NCBI GenBank assembly: GCA_905178155.1
Contig: CAJINV010000026.1
Coordinates: forward strand, 328,289-392,288
Reading direction: 5' to 3'
Length of the DNA stretch: 64,000 bases
DNA from: Amoebophrya sp. A120
Lineage: Eukaryota > Sar > Dinophyceae > Syndiniales > Amoebophryaceae
The translations under genes and the position numbers were made by a program. This document shows positions 43,968 to 57,600 of this stretch, piece after piece. Below the pieces are notes generated by a model that saw nothing but the letters and a program-made list of their open reading frames with translations, had not been told where the DNA came from and searched no databases. How positions within the stretch are numbered: position 1 is the first letter of the stretch; every line of letters begins with the position of its first letter.

Positions 43968-44417
43968 TTGTACAGTGGTTATCATGTTGGAGTTGGGCCG
44001 AATAATGAAGGAAGCACTACTTTCTGTTCCGGTTACCATATGCCTTTGGGCGTTTCTTCTACTACTGGTGAAAAACTTCTCGAGCTTCAAAACTCATACT
44101 ATACTTTTGCTGTGGTTGAAGAGGATGTTGGCGCCACGCCTCATTGTAGCAGTCGCCGTGCTTTTTCTGATGGTAAAATCCTGCTCTGTGGAAATCTGTT
44201 CGCTTCACGTTTCACGTGTAAAGAAGAAAAATGCTTCAGCGGGAAAAAAAAACGTAAACTTTCGTCAAACTTCAACGCCCACATCAAAACTTGTCATCAT
44301 TTCTTTGTCTCTTCTAAGTCATGCACGCAGCCTCTTATTTCTGTTTGTGAGTGGTGCACACACGCCCGTCTTCACTTCGTAGCAGGTCCAAAGCTAGAAT
44401 GTGAGGCTACGCAATGA
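43968..44417 (+). CDS. Possible exon with Cys/His zinc-finger-like pattern
   Basis: A plus-strand frame from ATG (MYSGYHVGVGPNNEGS) to a stop at about 44,417, 149 codons. A basic Cys/His cluster (FTCKEEKCFSGKKKRKLSSN then AHIKTCHH) has C-x4-C...H-x3-C-H spacing, loosely like zinc-binding fingers. An overlapping frame is open for a similar length, so coding is not certain. No neighbour shares its strand. It may be an isolated exon or a relic of a mobile-element protein. Confidence 0.3.
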   Translation: MYSGYHVGVGPNNEGSTTFCSGYHMPLGVSSTTGEKLLELQNSYYTFAVVEEDVGATPHCSSRRAFSDGKILLCGNLFASRFTCKEEKCFSGKKKRKLSSNFNAHIKTCHHFFVSSKSCTQPLISVCEWCTHARLHFVAGPKLECEATQ

Positions 44418-44669
44418 TCATCATACAGGTCAAATACATCGATCAGGACTAAGAGACCACTACTTTTTAGACGAGCGCCATTTATCAATTCCATTTACAC
44501 CATGGATACAGAGGCTCAGCCAAGCCTGTCTCGCCACGGTAAAGAAATTCAAGTCCAATGCCTCTTGCAATAATTGACACCAGCGCCCCGCCCGGCTGCC
44601 AGTCGTTGCAAAGGGCGCTATCACTCCTTCGTCCGAAACTAATTCGAAGTTTCGTTGTCGTAGCCACCC

Positions 44670-47600
44670 TCATTTCTTTCTCCCCCCGCCGGGTTTCAGG
44701 ACTTTTTTCCAGCTTTTCTTCCCGCGCCGCTGACCTCTCGTGTCGCGCTTAGAAGCGTTTCTTCCGCGCGTGCGTTTATCCGGCTGCGATCGGTCCTTTC
44801 CCCGAACTGCTCGTCCCGTCTGCTTGCGCAAAAGCTTCGCCTCCTCTGCTTCGCGTTGTTTCCACTGCTCTCGCTTCTCCGCCTGCGCGGAGTGGTAGCT
44901 GCGCTCGAGATGGAGGACATGCTCTGGCTCGGCCGGTGTCGTTCTCTGCTGCGCGGACCACGAGAAAATTTTCTTGGACACCTCGGCTAGCAGCCTCCCG
45001 AAGCCGCGCCGCACACCCTCGTCGCGGTTTTCGTCATCGCCACCGTCTCCACCGAGGGCGCGGAGCAGCTGGAGCTCCCCGTCGACGCACCTCTTATTTG
45101 GCCGATTGGTCTGCACCGAAAGTTTGGAGAGCCGGCGGCCCAGCTCTTCCAGGTCGTATCCATCGCACTTCCCGACCTCACCTTCCACCGTGGCCCACCG
45201 GGAGCCCACGACGCTCCTGTCAGTCCCAGCAGCGTCCTCGGATACTACGCGACGCTGAATGCACTCCTTGGCCCCGTTGCCGGGCTGCGGACAGTACGCG
45301 AACTGGTGCTCGTCGCCTTTCGCGGAACAGTACTCAGCCTCCCGCACGTACCGGTCGTTGATGCGCACTTCGCACGGGGACATCCCGTGTTCCCGCACGG
45401 CCGTGGTGATGACTCGCGCGGTGCTAGCGTCCTTTACGTGCTGCAGCACCTGTGCGCCAACGATGTCCGTCAGGCGGGACCAAAGCGCGGGCTCACAGGT
45501 CGGCGCCGCGATCGTGACGCGCAAGGAGCTGTTGCTGAATTCGCGCGACCACCATTTTTCCTTACCCGTCGCGAACATGTCCCCGGAAACGCTGCAACAA
45601 GCGGCCTTATCAATATCTCCCACCGTGCAGTAGCTCGCTCCCGGCTGGCCGTTCGCGAGGCAGTACTGCGACAGCACGGGCTGCGGCCGCGGTTGTTCCA
45701 TCGTGGAGGTTTGTTTGACCGATCGGACGGGGGATTTCTTACGGCGGGCCGCGGGTCGGGACGCCGCCCGCCGCCTTTCCCAGGACAGCATTCCCATGTC
45801 CTTCACGATGAGGACACCCCCAGATGAGACATCGGCAAGGGAGGTGGGCACCGCGGCGGGGCCGTTGAACTGCAGATTGAATCCGGTCGGGGTCGCGGTG
45901 AAGTTGGTCCTCGTAAGCACTGCGACGAGCAGTAGCAGCTGCATGATCGTGCGGAGGCTTCGACTGGCCAACGCGAGGTGTCGCTGCACGACCTGCGCGA
46001 TCACCGAGATGTTCTGCAGAATCTCGGGTAGCAGCGAGGACGCCAGATCGGTGCCAACGCCGGCGCCGCCCATGTCGGTGTAAATTTGCAGACAGACCTG
46101 GGCACAGTTGCCAACAAAGCGCACCACGCGGTTGTTGGCCAGCAAGGTTCGTTCCTGTGTGTGCGGGGCGAGCGGAGCGTCGTCGGCTATCTGCGAGGCG
46201 TGCGAAGGATTAGCGCCAGTAGGCCCGCTTGGCGTCACGTCGGACGGGCCCGGATCACCATCAAGGTTGCGATCTGTGGTCGGCAGTATTAATGCGTCTT
46301 GGTCCGCGGCAGCCGCTTCGTGTTCGTGATTGCATGGGCCAACGGCGGGCTCACCGCCCGAACGCCCAGGAGCGCCGTCCCGCATTCCGGCAGTGGCGTT
46401 TGCCAGCGTTCCAGCCGCTGCCAGGAAAGTCTGAAACCGCCCCGCCATGAACCACACTCCCTGCTCCAATATTTTGCGATCCTGGTCAAAGTCTTCGTCC
46501 CCCCAACCTGTGACCGCCTCAGACTGATCTCCATCCCCGGTAACTTTGCGGACATAGACTGCGAGATTCTGGAGTAAAGAGTTGAAGACGCGCTCCCGCG
46601 CTAAGTCATATTCCACGGGATTGTGCCGCCCATCTGCATCGGAAACAAGGTCTGGGCCATACATGCGCGCTTGCGGTACCGGCAGCGCATCATACGCAGC
46701 GACGGCCACAATATCACGGTCGTCTTCTTCTTTGGCTTTGACGACGAGGACGCTCTGATTTGTATTGATGGAAGGAACGTTAAGAAGGTCATAATGATCT
46801 ATGTGGTGTTCATAAAACCCTCTCTCGGCGTGTTGTATCGCTTCCGTGCGGCCATGGCCAAATGTAATTGTGGTCACCAGTGACATGCGCGCCGCGTGAT
46901 TGACGACAAGACTCACGTGCGGAGAGAATTCTTTTCACGCTCCACTATCAATTCGGGCAAGAGGGTCACGCCTGCAAACTATCTTCTACTTCTCGCTGTA
47001 AATCTAAATCGAATTATAGGCACGAGTTACTGCACTGAGAAAGCACTGCACTTACAGAAGCAAGACTGTGTGACATGGACAATACCTGGCGCGTATCCCG
47101 TTCACCGGGGAGAAAACCATGCTGACTTGTCAGGATAGTGTGCTCCAAATAGTTGATAGAGCTCCCCACTGGTCTCCACCCAAGGCCGCGCCTCAGGGGC
47201 GCACCAGAGTGGTCTCGGGGGCAGAGGTCTTCGCGTACTCGCGCCGGCATGTTGCCCTCCACTGGTTGGTGCAGAGCCATCCTTCTTTCGACACAGTCCG
47301 CCGGATCGTCGAAGTCCAGGACCTCATCGCGCACGGCTCCGAAGCGGTCCCCGCGTAGGGTTCCGCAAAGTGTAGCAGGGTCCCATCCATCACGGTAAAT
47401 GTCCGACTCCGAATTCCACCAGGTCGCCAGCCAATCAGTGGCGCAGTCGCCCTGCTCCCTCGGAATAGCGAGCACACCAACAAAGTTCACCCCCATGCGC
47501 TCCATGTCGGCAGTTTGGCGCATGTCAACGGGCAAGTTGTCAAGCGACTGCCGCAAAGTATTGCCAGTAGCACCACGGGGAACGGTAAAATTTGAGTCTG

Positions 47601-49980
47601 GGAGCACACGGCCCGTCCCACGGCCATCGTCTCGGCCCCCGCCATTGTCTCGGTCCCGGCCATCGTCTGGGCCCCCCCTACGTCCGTTTCCTGCGCCACC
47701 ACTGCCATTCCCGGATGAGGACGACGCTGAGACCTGTGACTGCAGTACACCTGATTTGTTTGTTAATTCGAAGATTCCGCTGAAAAAAGAGAAGTGCCAA
47801 AGCAAAACGCCCTTCACTATCAGTCGAAAAAAAGTTGTATGTTGCAGGGTCTTTAGATAGAAGATCAAGATGGTTGCGATTGCTGGTGGTGCAACACTGT
47901 TCCTGCAAATCCTTCACTACAAATGCAACGCAACACCAGTCAAGACCTGCTTACGCCTGCAAAGGCTAAAACAATGACATGCGCAGCTGCAGTACAAATC
48001 AATAGGAGTGTCAACTGCTACACCCACGGCAGGTCTTTACCGCGACTTTACAGGGGAAACAAAGGGAATAGAGCTTGCCAAACAATCGCACAAACAAAGT
48101 CATCAAAATCCGTATGAAGTTCCCCGTAGATTTACACACAAGAATACCTGATGCCGCAGTGGAGCTGTTGCCAATTTGAAGCTCCATTCTCAAGAGCCGA
48201 ATCCTTCTCGTATCCGCCCTGGTCGGCCCGATAGCCAAATTGGCAAATGAGCTGCTGAGGTCGTAGAGAATATCATTTGTGAGGCCCCTTGTTCCGTTGA
48301 TCTTGTCTCGCAGTGCTCCTGTAGGCTTGATAGGCCTTCCATTACTGTCAGACATCGTTTTCAGTGCGACAAGGGGCGTATTTCTGTTCAGCTCGGCAAC
48401 AGCGTTGGACTTCATCGTCTTCCCTGAGCACTCCCTCTCGCTTGCGGCCGATCCCCTGGCTTCTCGAACCATCAAACGAAACGCGCGCACTTCATCTTGC
48501 GGAGCTTCTGGAAGTTCGTGGCCACGTCTGTTTTGCACATACCCTTCCAAAGCGGCTTCTGCTTTGAGACGCAGGAATCTCATGGTGTCGCTCGGATGCA
48601 CCGGAAAGCCACGCGCCAGTGTAACAAAGGAGCCATTTCCCAGTCGCACACCAAGCTCCACAAAAAACATCCGGGGCTCGTCGTCGCTGAGGTCTGCAAT
48701 GTTGTCATACATAATATTTATGTAAAGGGCGGCCATTTCAGCTATTTTTCTCCGTGAGCTTTTAACTATTTGAAAAAAATAATCTATGCACCTGCTCTGA
48801 GAGACAGCAACGCCTATTTTATAGTTGCAAGTGCGATGCCGCCTACTTATGTTCTAGCCCTGTCATTTCGATCTCCGCTAAAATAATACGGAAAGATTGA
48901 TGGTTGAAATTAATCGCACCACTTGCCGATGAAGATGAGGGAGTTTCAGAAACCATGTATACCAGTGATGCCCGCTGGCATGGCGCATCGTGCTGCGGCT
49001 TCTCGCATACGCTCTGCTACTGTGAAGACATCGAGAAGGTCCACCCCTCGCATTGGAGTGTCTTCCACAACAACGGTTGAAGCAACACGGCCATCGCGAG
49101 GTCTCGTGCGTCTCTGCCGTTCCTCCTCTTCACCGGAGCCTGTCGAAACCCCGTGATACATGACATCGAGAAGGCGGCAGTGGCGCGTGCGCTTGCCCTG
49201 TAAGGATCCACGGTCTGCGACGGGGATTCCAATCAACAAGTTTTCACCCCACTGGCGGCCTGTAAATTTCACCGATTTTTCAGGAGAATTGCAAACAAGC
49301 ATCACGTCCCGTTGCATGTGTATGAAAATCATGAGCAAGATCAAATGCCCCTTGTGTAACAAGAGAAGCTACTCGTTTATCAAGCAAGTGTCCCTATATG
49401 CGCTTTTATTTCACAGAATGTATGAAAATCAAGAATAAAAAACAACATAAATACTTCTCACGCAGGTCGCTAGAAGTGCAGTCTGCTCGCTTTCAACGAA
49501 TATGCTCTGTCTTGCACCCGAAGCGAAGCCGAAGATCAGCTCGTGGCATTGTGTCAGAGTCTCTTTCCAACGGTCTATACGGCGACCGCCCTGCGTCTGC
49601 TGAAGATCCTTAAATACCATGGCGAATACATCTTGCATCTTGACTCGCGATCTGCGCGCAACGAATTCGTCCACGCCAACCTTCAAGTTCGCTAGCTGTG
49701 GTCCTAGTGTCGTAATGAAGTGGAGCATAATATCATCTGCGTCATCTTCCGACAGAGCGGACATGAGCAGCTCCGCCTTCATTCCTTCAAACGCTCTGAG
49801 CTTCACGTCACAGTGTCCTTCCACGTCTTCGGCGCATTTTAGATCCGACCGCGCCTTACGTATCCATGGTGCTGTAAGTGGTCGCCCTTCGGCACCTTGG
49901 CTCACTGCCGAACCCACGCGTGCACGTACTGCCAGTACAGGCGCGGAGAAAAAAATGAGTCCCACAGTGGCACCCAACAT
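44670..49980 (-). CDS. Large secreted-type protein, 1,481 aa, five exons
   Basis: Exons 49980-49462, 49350-48963, 48741-48138, 47779-47106 and 46930-44670, all GT-AG, total 4,446 nt in frame. The ATG at 49978-49980 opens a leader-like segment (MLGATVGLIFFSAPVLAVRA). Later parts are an Asp/Gly/Arg-rich linker, an N-glycosylation-type NFT, a segment with repeated Trp (TDWLATWWNSESDIYRDGWD), a hydrophobic stretch (RTIMQLLLLVAVLTRTNF, about residue 1,070) and a Cys-rich region (QYCLANGQPGASYCTVGD, AACCSVSGD, EYCSAKGDEHQFAYC). The end is a very basic Lys/Arg coil. I do not recognise the family; it lacks the SCEDL/FFHE/WSY blocks of its neighbours. The leader plus paired cysteines suggest an extracellular or parasite-surface protein, but the basic tail is unusual for that. 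Confidence 0.8.
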
Positions 49981-49984
49981 CGTT

Positions 49985-51645
49985 TTTGATCTTTAGCGAG
50001 ATGTAAGATGGCCGCTGCGATAACGAAACGCGGCCTGTTATTGACCGCCCTCAGTCAATGGTCAAGCTCTCCACACTTGAAAAAAACTATCTATATATAT
50101 GTTGCGAAAAAAAAAATCTCACACGAGCAGTGCTTATTTGCCGAAGCGATGTAGAATTCTAAACAACCCCTCTGTGGTAAGCCGCACAATAAAATGAGCA
50201 AGCTCCGCAATCTGGGACTGAAGGGCCTCCACAAGCTGAAAATGATCAGCGATTCAAGAAACACTCTGTAAAGTGCTGTCTGTATGTAAATCTTCGCGTT
50301 GCCGGTTCGATTTGTAAAACATACAATTGCTACAACCAGAGCAAACTCTTTCAAACCTGCGATTGCTTCTCAGAAAGGGTTACAAAAATGCTTTATGAGA
50401 GTCGGGTGGTGGAGATCCCAGAGGACTTCTTTGGCAGATGGTTTGGGTCTTTCCTACACATGATTTCAGATCACGTTACTGCATGTAGGATTTCAGATCG
50501 CGTCACTTCGTAGTCGGTTACTTCGATTTCGATACTCCGAAGAATTCCATCAATGAATCGTCTGGCGTTAGTTTTACATCCAGCGAGAAGGGGAGTCGAT
50601 GCACTTAGTCTTGCAAATCACCGACGGACTGATCAGTTGCGATTTCATGTTTTGTTCTCCTGCATGATACTTTTCGTGATCCTGGACAGATATTAGTTGA
50701 TCCTGCAATTCTACGTACTCGATTGCGGGTCATTAGCGTCCCTAAAATTTTTCTAGCTTGAGGGCGGTAGCATTGGTGCAATTACTGATCTGGATCTAGA
50801 CCTACACCTACTATCAAAGGGATGTAGAGCACACGAAGTAGCGCTGATAAGAAAATCACGCCAAATTCACTTTTTGAATCTATCGGACGGCATTCGTAGT
50901 CGGCCCCGCTTTTCCCAGCGTGCCTTCGTCAGCAGGTATAAACACTTTTGAAATTTTTCAGGTCGGATGACAGACCTAAATTAACATGTATCTTGACCAA
51001 ATGTTAGTACGCAAATTTGCTGCGCATGCCCACGCGCCAGCAGCGTATCATACAATACATATTCAACAGTATATTTTGCACAGATTGACGGCTAGAGCCG
51101 CAAATGCAGATGGCCTCGGCAAACGGTCCTTCCAGCTAGATCTGCTATTCTTAAACCGCAAGTTTTTTCACTTCCTTTGTACATACATTTCTACAACATA
51201 TTCATACAAGCAATACAGGGAGTCCTTCTCCATCTTGCAGGCATCATACATAGCTAGAATATCATACATTTCCTCCGAAACTTTCGGCCCGCAGCTGCAA
51301 CACTCACACATTGCAAGATAATATTTGGATCGTGCGCAAAATGCATTGATAGTAGACCCATCGACTTAAGAGTTGTTTTCTAAAACTCTAAAAACCGTGT
51401 GGCCACAATTTCCGGGTGAGTTGGTTTGTTGTAAAATCAGTCTGAACAACTACAACAGCAAATAGGGCAGAGCAAAAATTACCGATCACGTTTCTAATAT
51501 CAAAATAAACGCGTATGTGCCGTTAAGACTCTCAATACAAACAGCTTCATCTAGTCCCATCAAGCGTCCCTCAAGTCAAATCACGGAAGTGTCACTTTAC
51601 CACACCACAAGAGTAACCCGAGCTATAAATCTATCCTTCAATGCA
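49985..51645. other. Intergenic, no gene seen
   Basis: AT-rich DNA with only short unbiased frames. Contains neither introners nor tandem repeats. Confidence 0.55.
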
Positions 51646-51650
51646 GCTCT

Positions 51651-54002
51651 CTAAGCGCTGTCGTAAGTAATCGCCGTGGGTATGGTTACCAAAAACTTTT
51701 CCGGGTTTGACGCAAGCTGCTTCGGAAGTGGGTTGGTTTTGCTGTAGCCTTGGTAATAGAAGTGCGTCTGCGGAAGGTGTCTCGCTTGTTCGGTACGCCA
51801 ATCCCACTGGAATTGGTTGTATGACCAACGAGTATTGACACCGTCGGAACCCTTCCGCCACCTTTGCGCATATCTACGGAACATCTTGCGAAAAGACGTG
51901 TACCAGCCCGCGTCAACCTTGTATTGCCTCTCGACCTCGGGAAGCCCGTCAAAATAGTCATCTGCTTCACGCTCCGTCATTCCATCTGGCGGAGCTTTTA
52001 GGCAGTAACCTAGATTTTTGTTTGCAAGTCATATCTTGTTCGGACGGGGGGAGGTACGGGCCATCAGCGAGAGATTGCGCTCACTGCCAAGCGGCAATCG
52101 CCCCACGTGTAAAGAAGCATCGACCAGAATCTAGGAGTTGACCTTTTTCACAGCAAACGAGCGCTGCAAAGCCATAAGGGCGAACAAGAAATCAAAAAAG
52201 CATAGGAGGTGCTTCCACATAAAATTTTAAGTCGATATTACATATCAAGCCTGCGTCGATTACAAATTGAAAACGAATCATCTCTTGATACCATGCTTCA
52301 CCAAGTAGTTCCAAGTATCGTAAGTTTGAGTGTGTCTCTGGAAGAGAAGCTCGGTCGCCATTGCCAAGCGGCATCTACTGTCCAAACGGTCGCGATAAAG
52401 ATTGTTCTGGCGCGCATTTTGTGCGGCTCTAATTCCGAACGCGTACCGGGTCGATGGATTCCAGACGACGACTTTTTTCTGATTGTTCCCCCCACTAACA
52501 GTTGCCTGCGGCTGCTCTTGCGCAAGTGACATAGGTCCGGATGCTGCATCTGCAACGCCCTCGTGAAAGAAATCTAACACCTCACGAAAGAAGTCTCTGT
52601 CTGCAGCGTGACATCCATGCCGAAGGTTTTGCGGACCGTATCTGCTTCGCAGGTTGCCCTTAACGTTGTCCGTAAAACCATGCCACGTTGCAGGGTTGCA
52701 GGTTTCCGCCGCCATCGTCATCAGAAGGAGGACCTAGGATGGCGTGGATGATTTCAAGTCAAGAAAACGCCGTACCAAAGAAGAAGCCAGAGACGAGGCG
52801 CTTCAACCCTTATGTATGAAACGAAATGAAATCTATCGTCGTGTGATGTAGCTATGTGTGATGAGAAGTAATTCACTGAGCACCATAAAACGCATTTAAT
52901 TATTTACGCTCCACTCCGTTTGGCTTGGCGGCTCCCTCTTGTTGTCCGGGAATTCCACGACGCGTTGAAATTTCCGGAGGAAATCGAAGCCCCCGTCTGT
53001 CTCTTGGTTCCAGTAGTAGTTCGGTTTTCGCTGGCCAACTCTTTCTCGCAGCACCTCGAGAAATAAATCTTCGCAGCTCTCCGTGCGTGCTTCCACCATT
53101 CGGTTTTTCTGGTCTTGAGCAATAGCAGCGGTTGCCGCGGCTGCACCCAGCGCGTCTTTTTGCGAGTGCAATTTACTCACCTGCAGTAGGGAAGCCGTAT
53201 CTTTTGGTGAAAGGAAGCTCAAAATGCCGTCGCTGTGGTTCAACAGACTGTCCTTTGTTGCCGCCAGCATCAACCCGTCTTCCAAACTTCGGATGTCATC
53301 CAGCAGGCGTCCCGCTGTGAGGCCGGGAACTTGACCTTTCGCTGAATCCTCCTGTGTCCCTGATCTTGGTGTGCAAGTGTCCGCGCTGCAACTTTCTTTG
53401 TTCTTCCCGACGCGATCGGCGGTTAGCGTTACTTGGCTCTCTAAGCCCACAGTGGTTGCTGCAAGCGATGTCGTCGTACCAGTCGAGTGATCTACCCCTG
53501 GAACCTGCCGCAGCGGCTTCTGAACAATCTGCTCCCGCCGGCGAGCACTGGGACCTGGTTGTGTGCCAAAGAATGTCGTTGCGAAAGAAGGTGCACATTG
53601 TCGAGAACATCATGATCAAAAAAATTGTAGAAGGCCCTTCTGCTAACTACTTAAGCACAAAACCCGAAGTTGTGGCGCAGACAAACTGTGGCCTAGACGA
53701 ACTGAAGCCTCATGATCATTATGCGACAAAACCACAGAAAAATCGACTGCACCACTTCCGTTGGTTGATTTTCTGTTGTGGTCGGAGCACTCGTGCCTGT
53801 CAATAATTTTTTCCGCACGAAGCAGCCCCTTCCCGCGGCCTGTTTTCCTCGCATACCTTCGATGCTCGTTCGCAGGAACCGTAGTTGCAGCGATGCGTGT
53901 GGGAGTCGCGACGACCGGAGCCTTTTGAGGTACTGTCTCACTGGCAAGTCCACCCTGAACCAGTTGCGACAGCAGCGTCCATGCCAGGTGGTGGAGTCGC
54001 AT
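51651..54002 (-). CDS. Module-family protein 2, secreted-type, 543 aa
   Basis: Four exons with GT-AG introns: 54002-53819, 53554-52908, 52733-52292 and 52009-51651, total 1,632 nt in frame. Leader MRLHHLAWTLLSQLVQGGLA. F-box-like core GILSFLSPKDTASLLQVSK at about residues 190-210. Then ESCEDLFLEVLRERV and NYYWN, then GCHAADRDFFREVLDFFHEG and SRCRLAMATELLFQ, then GYCLKA and WSYNQFQWDW. Introns after WS and inside GYC fall at the same codon positions as in the 653-aa paralogue. That fixes the homology independently of sequence similarity. It differs in having an extra intron after the leader exon. Function unknown. Confidence 0.88.
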
Positions 54003-54149
54003 TTTGGAGCTGCAATGCTACATGTACTTGTAGCTTGTGCACGGTATTATTTTCTGCAACCAAGCACGAAAAGTCGGAAAAAATATATCAGGGAGATTGC
54101 TACACCGGAATCATCGTAGTTGAGAATCAGAGTACCGACATGGTTTGAT

Positions 54150-54675
54150 CAGTTGTTAAATATCAGACGTTGCACCGTCCGGCGTGCACCCCACTGAAGG
54201 AAGAATAAAACGAAAAAAAAAATTTGCTATATATTGTACAAGTATGTATGAAAGACCACTGGGAGAACGGTGTATTCTTATTGGGTTCAAGACAAAACGA
54301 AAATAGATGAGTATCTTACAGAAAAATGAATCTAAATCTACCCCACTTTTATGAGTCGCACTACCTGGTGTGTGTCTGACATGGGATAAGTTTGACAAAG
54401 GTATTAAATCAACATACCGAAGATGACAGGATATCCACACGTAGAGCCAGGAGCTAAGTAGCCAACTCTCGTGTTTGTATGATAATGTCGCTGGAGAAGT
54501 CATGTTTTAACTATTAACTTGCGTCTTCAGGATCGTGAAAATTGTCATTCATTGGGCATAATATGTAACAAAAATAATGCGGCAAAAATAAATTATCAAA
54601 ATTGATCAGGACACGCTACCAGTGATTCACTTTTCAAATGGAACATTCCAGATCAATGTAGAATGCCAGCTGCTG
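54150..54675. other. Intergenic between the 543-aa gene and the kinase-module gene
   Basis: AT-rich, no gene seen. The minus-strand frame 54503-54156 has no coding bias I can support. Confidence 0.5.
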
Positions 54676-54678
54676 GAT

Positions 54679-57600
54679 TCAATAGACATGAAGAAAAACC
54701 GCTGAAGCCGCTCTTTGTTTGGTACTACTCTCATCTAGAGCTGTTGGCTTGCTGAGTAGATACGGAAGATCAGAATCCTTTTTCTCCGCCTTTTGCGCCT
54801 TTTGTTGCAAATAGCCCTCAGCTTCGGATTTGCTGATCGTGGTCTCAAGGATATCGAGGCTCGCCTCGTGCCCCTGCGTCGAACAACTGCAATCACACAC
54901 ACACACACACACAGAAAGAGAGAGACGGTTTACATGATACAACTCATATCAGACTTGATTCACGTAAGTACAGTACAAGGATGATTGAGCAGTGGGCGGC
55001 AAAAGTCCTCATGTGCGCCGCACTGGTCTTCATCTCCCGTTGAGTCTACATGCCTTCGCGCTGCAAAAGAAGCGACGGACTCACCAGCAATCTTCACGTG
55101 GCAGGCGAATCCGCCTCCGAACCTTCCATACGTATCGGCTTGAGGTGCGTCCAAAGCGGATGGAAGGTTTCCATCAGAGGCGGCTCGAGCTCCCTTGGCA
55201 GAAAATTCATGTATATGTCGTTGATAGGATGGCCCGTGAGATGATGGCGCTCGGCGTTAAAGTACAGCCTGGCATGGTCGCTTCGAATTCTGCGGAATAT
55301 GGCCCACCACTGCATGCTGAGCCACGTCCAGCGAAAGTGGCGATAACTCCACTCCGGCCCAGCACCGGTAGATCGGGTGCGCCAAAATGCCGCGCGTTTG
55401 AAAAAATCCAATTGAAATTTGTGATGCCACTCTGGCGGGACGGGCGACTGCGTGTCCGGGGTGCGGTAGACCCTACCGAGGACGGCTTCCGGCCACATTT
55501 CGTTCAACTCGCTGCGAGGCTTCGTATTCAGGCAGTACCCTATAATTGGGAGTTGTTGTACATCCAAAATGTATGCCTTCTTTGTCTGTCTATCACATAT
55601 CTTCATGTTGTTGACCATCATCTTTTTCGTTGATGGGTTGAAGTCAATGTTAGGGATCGCCATCGTCCTTAAAAACTGCAATTTGGCCGTCATGCGACAG
55701 CGGCACTGCAGAAGTCCGCACGGAATTTTAAATACAAAAAAAGATAAATGGCATTTTTCTGTACCGTAGGGAACGTAAAAGTTCTCCGCGCCGTGACCAG
55801 ACACTCGTGGCGAAGCTTGGAACAGATACTCTGCCGCCATTCCGATACGGCATCGGCTCTCCCGTGTCTTCTGGAAATCCAACGCGGTTATGAAACGACA
55901 CAACGAAAGAACCATACCTCGCAGTCCGTGAAGGCAGGTTTGCTGCTCTTTTTCGAATGATGTTGAAGATGTCTACAGTACAAACATACTTTGGCAGTTA
56001 TAGTTCGCAGAGGCTACCACTAGACCGTCTTGGTTTGGCGGTAGCTGGTGCACTCGTCTATCAGATACTACTTCACCCAAAAGTGTTAGTGCTTTGGCAC
56101 GCAGGCTGGCTGGGCAACCCGCCTTCTCAACATCAAGCCGCCCGCTCCCGACACGGACTCCAAGGATGTTCTTTTTTTTTACGTCTCATATTGTCGTCAT
56201 GCGCATTGTAAGTGGCACCAACGCGGCGGATCGGATCATCCCACACGACGACCTTGCAGCCATTATCCCCCCTTTGCTGTTCGGCACAGTTACCGTCGTG
56301 GTTAGCTGTGCGAGACCCGTTCCTGACGGACTCGTGAAAGAACTTCCACACCTCAGTGAAAAAGCTCTTGTCACTCTGAGAACAACCTGCGTGCAGACGC
56401 TCCGAGCTATACTGGGTCACTGCAGGTTTCAAATCGTACCGAAGAGCGGACGTTTGTACTACATCGGCATCGGCGTAGCAATACGGCATCAAAGCCAGAA
56501 TCGTCGAGATCTGTTGCAAATTCGAAAACACCTTTAGAATGCTGCCTTAATTGAGAATGCACTCCAGATAAGACGCACTATATGAAACTGTAATAAGGTG
56601 GTGACTGTTTGGGTCCATTTTCTGAGACCTGGATGGCCCTGGTCACGGGGAAGCCTAGGGTATCGGCCACAAAGATACCTCAGTAGCGCCGGCTACGGGT
56701 GAGCTGCTGTACATTGCTCGTAACTTATATGTTCGAATCGTCAACAAGCTTCTCGAGTAGCAATCATAGTCACCGAGACGAAACCACAAGTCAGATAGAT
56801 ACTTCCATTCAATAATTGCCCATGCTTTCATGCAGCATTGAAATTTTGAGGATGAATGGACAAAATAATTCAAGAGCAACTATACCGTCCACTTGTCGCT
56901 GCTAAGCATTCCCAAAGGCGGCCCCTGGCGGTCTTGAAGCTTCATGGTTAGCGTTCCCCAATGGTCTTACGCGGTACAGTTCAAAAATGTCTTTCGCTGC
57001 ATCGCCAGCACCGAAGCAATGCAGAAGTACTAACTGGCGAAAGTTGTAAGTAAGCACTTTCTTGTGCCAGTTGCTGATTCTGTTTCTGATTGGCATTCGC
57101 TTGCAACAAAAATCATATAGAGTCAATACGCACCACTATGTACAAAAATATGAATCTTCACTACGAAGCCTGGGCTTTGCCCTTTTACGTAACCCATAAT
57201 ACCACTTTACGTCGCAAACGCGCTACCTCAAAAAACAATGCGGCCATTCGTGGTGTCCACTGGATCGAATTCCCGCAGTTCTTAGTCGAGGCACCAGGAC
57301 ACTTGTAAATGCAAAGGTGCTATATCCTTATGCGAGAGCGAGACTTTTTTGCGTGCACATATGACCCAGATCAACTCGGGGGTTCCAGAAGTCCTTGGGC
57401 AGTAATTGTGCCGCGGCTTTTTGGCCCGCCGCGCCATGCCGCAGCTGCTCGAGTAGAACTTCCACAAAGAGATCTTCACAACTGACCTCCGTCGTTTGGC
57501 GGTCTTCCAGGGACGCCACCTGCAGCCCCTCGGCGACATCGAGAAATGAAAGGTCCGCGTGCTCTTCGACATCGCCTATGCGTTCTTCATCATCAGCTGC

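Noticed and set aside
38523-54002. A protease or other enzyme active site in the module family
   Set aside because: The conserved His, Glu and Cys residues do not form a catalytic motif I know. Assigning an enzyme would be invention.
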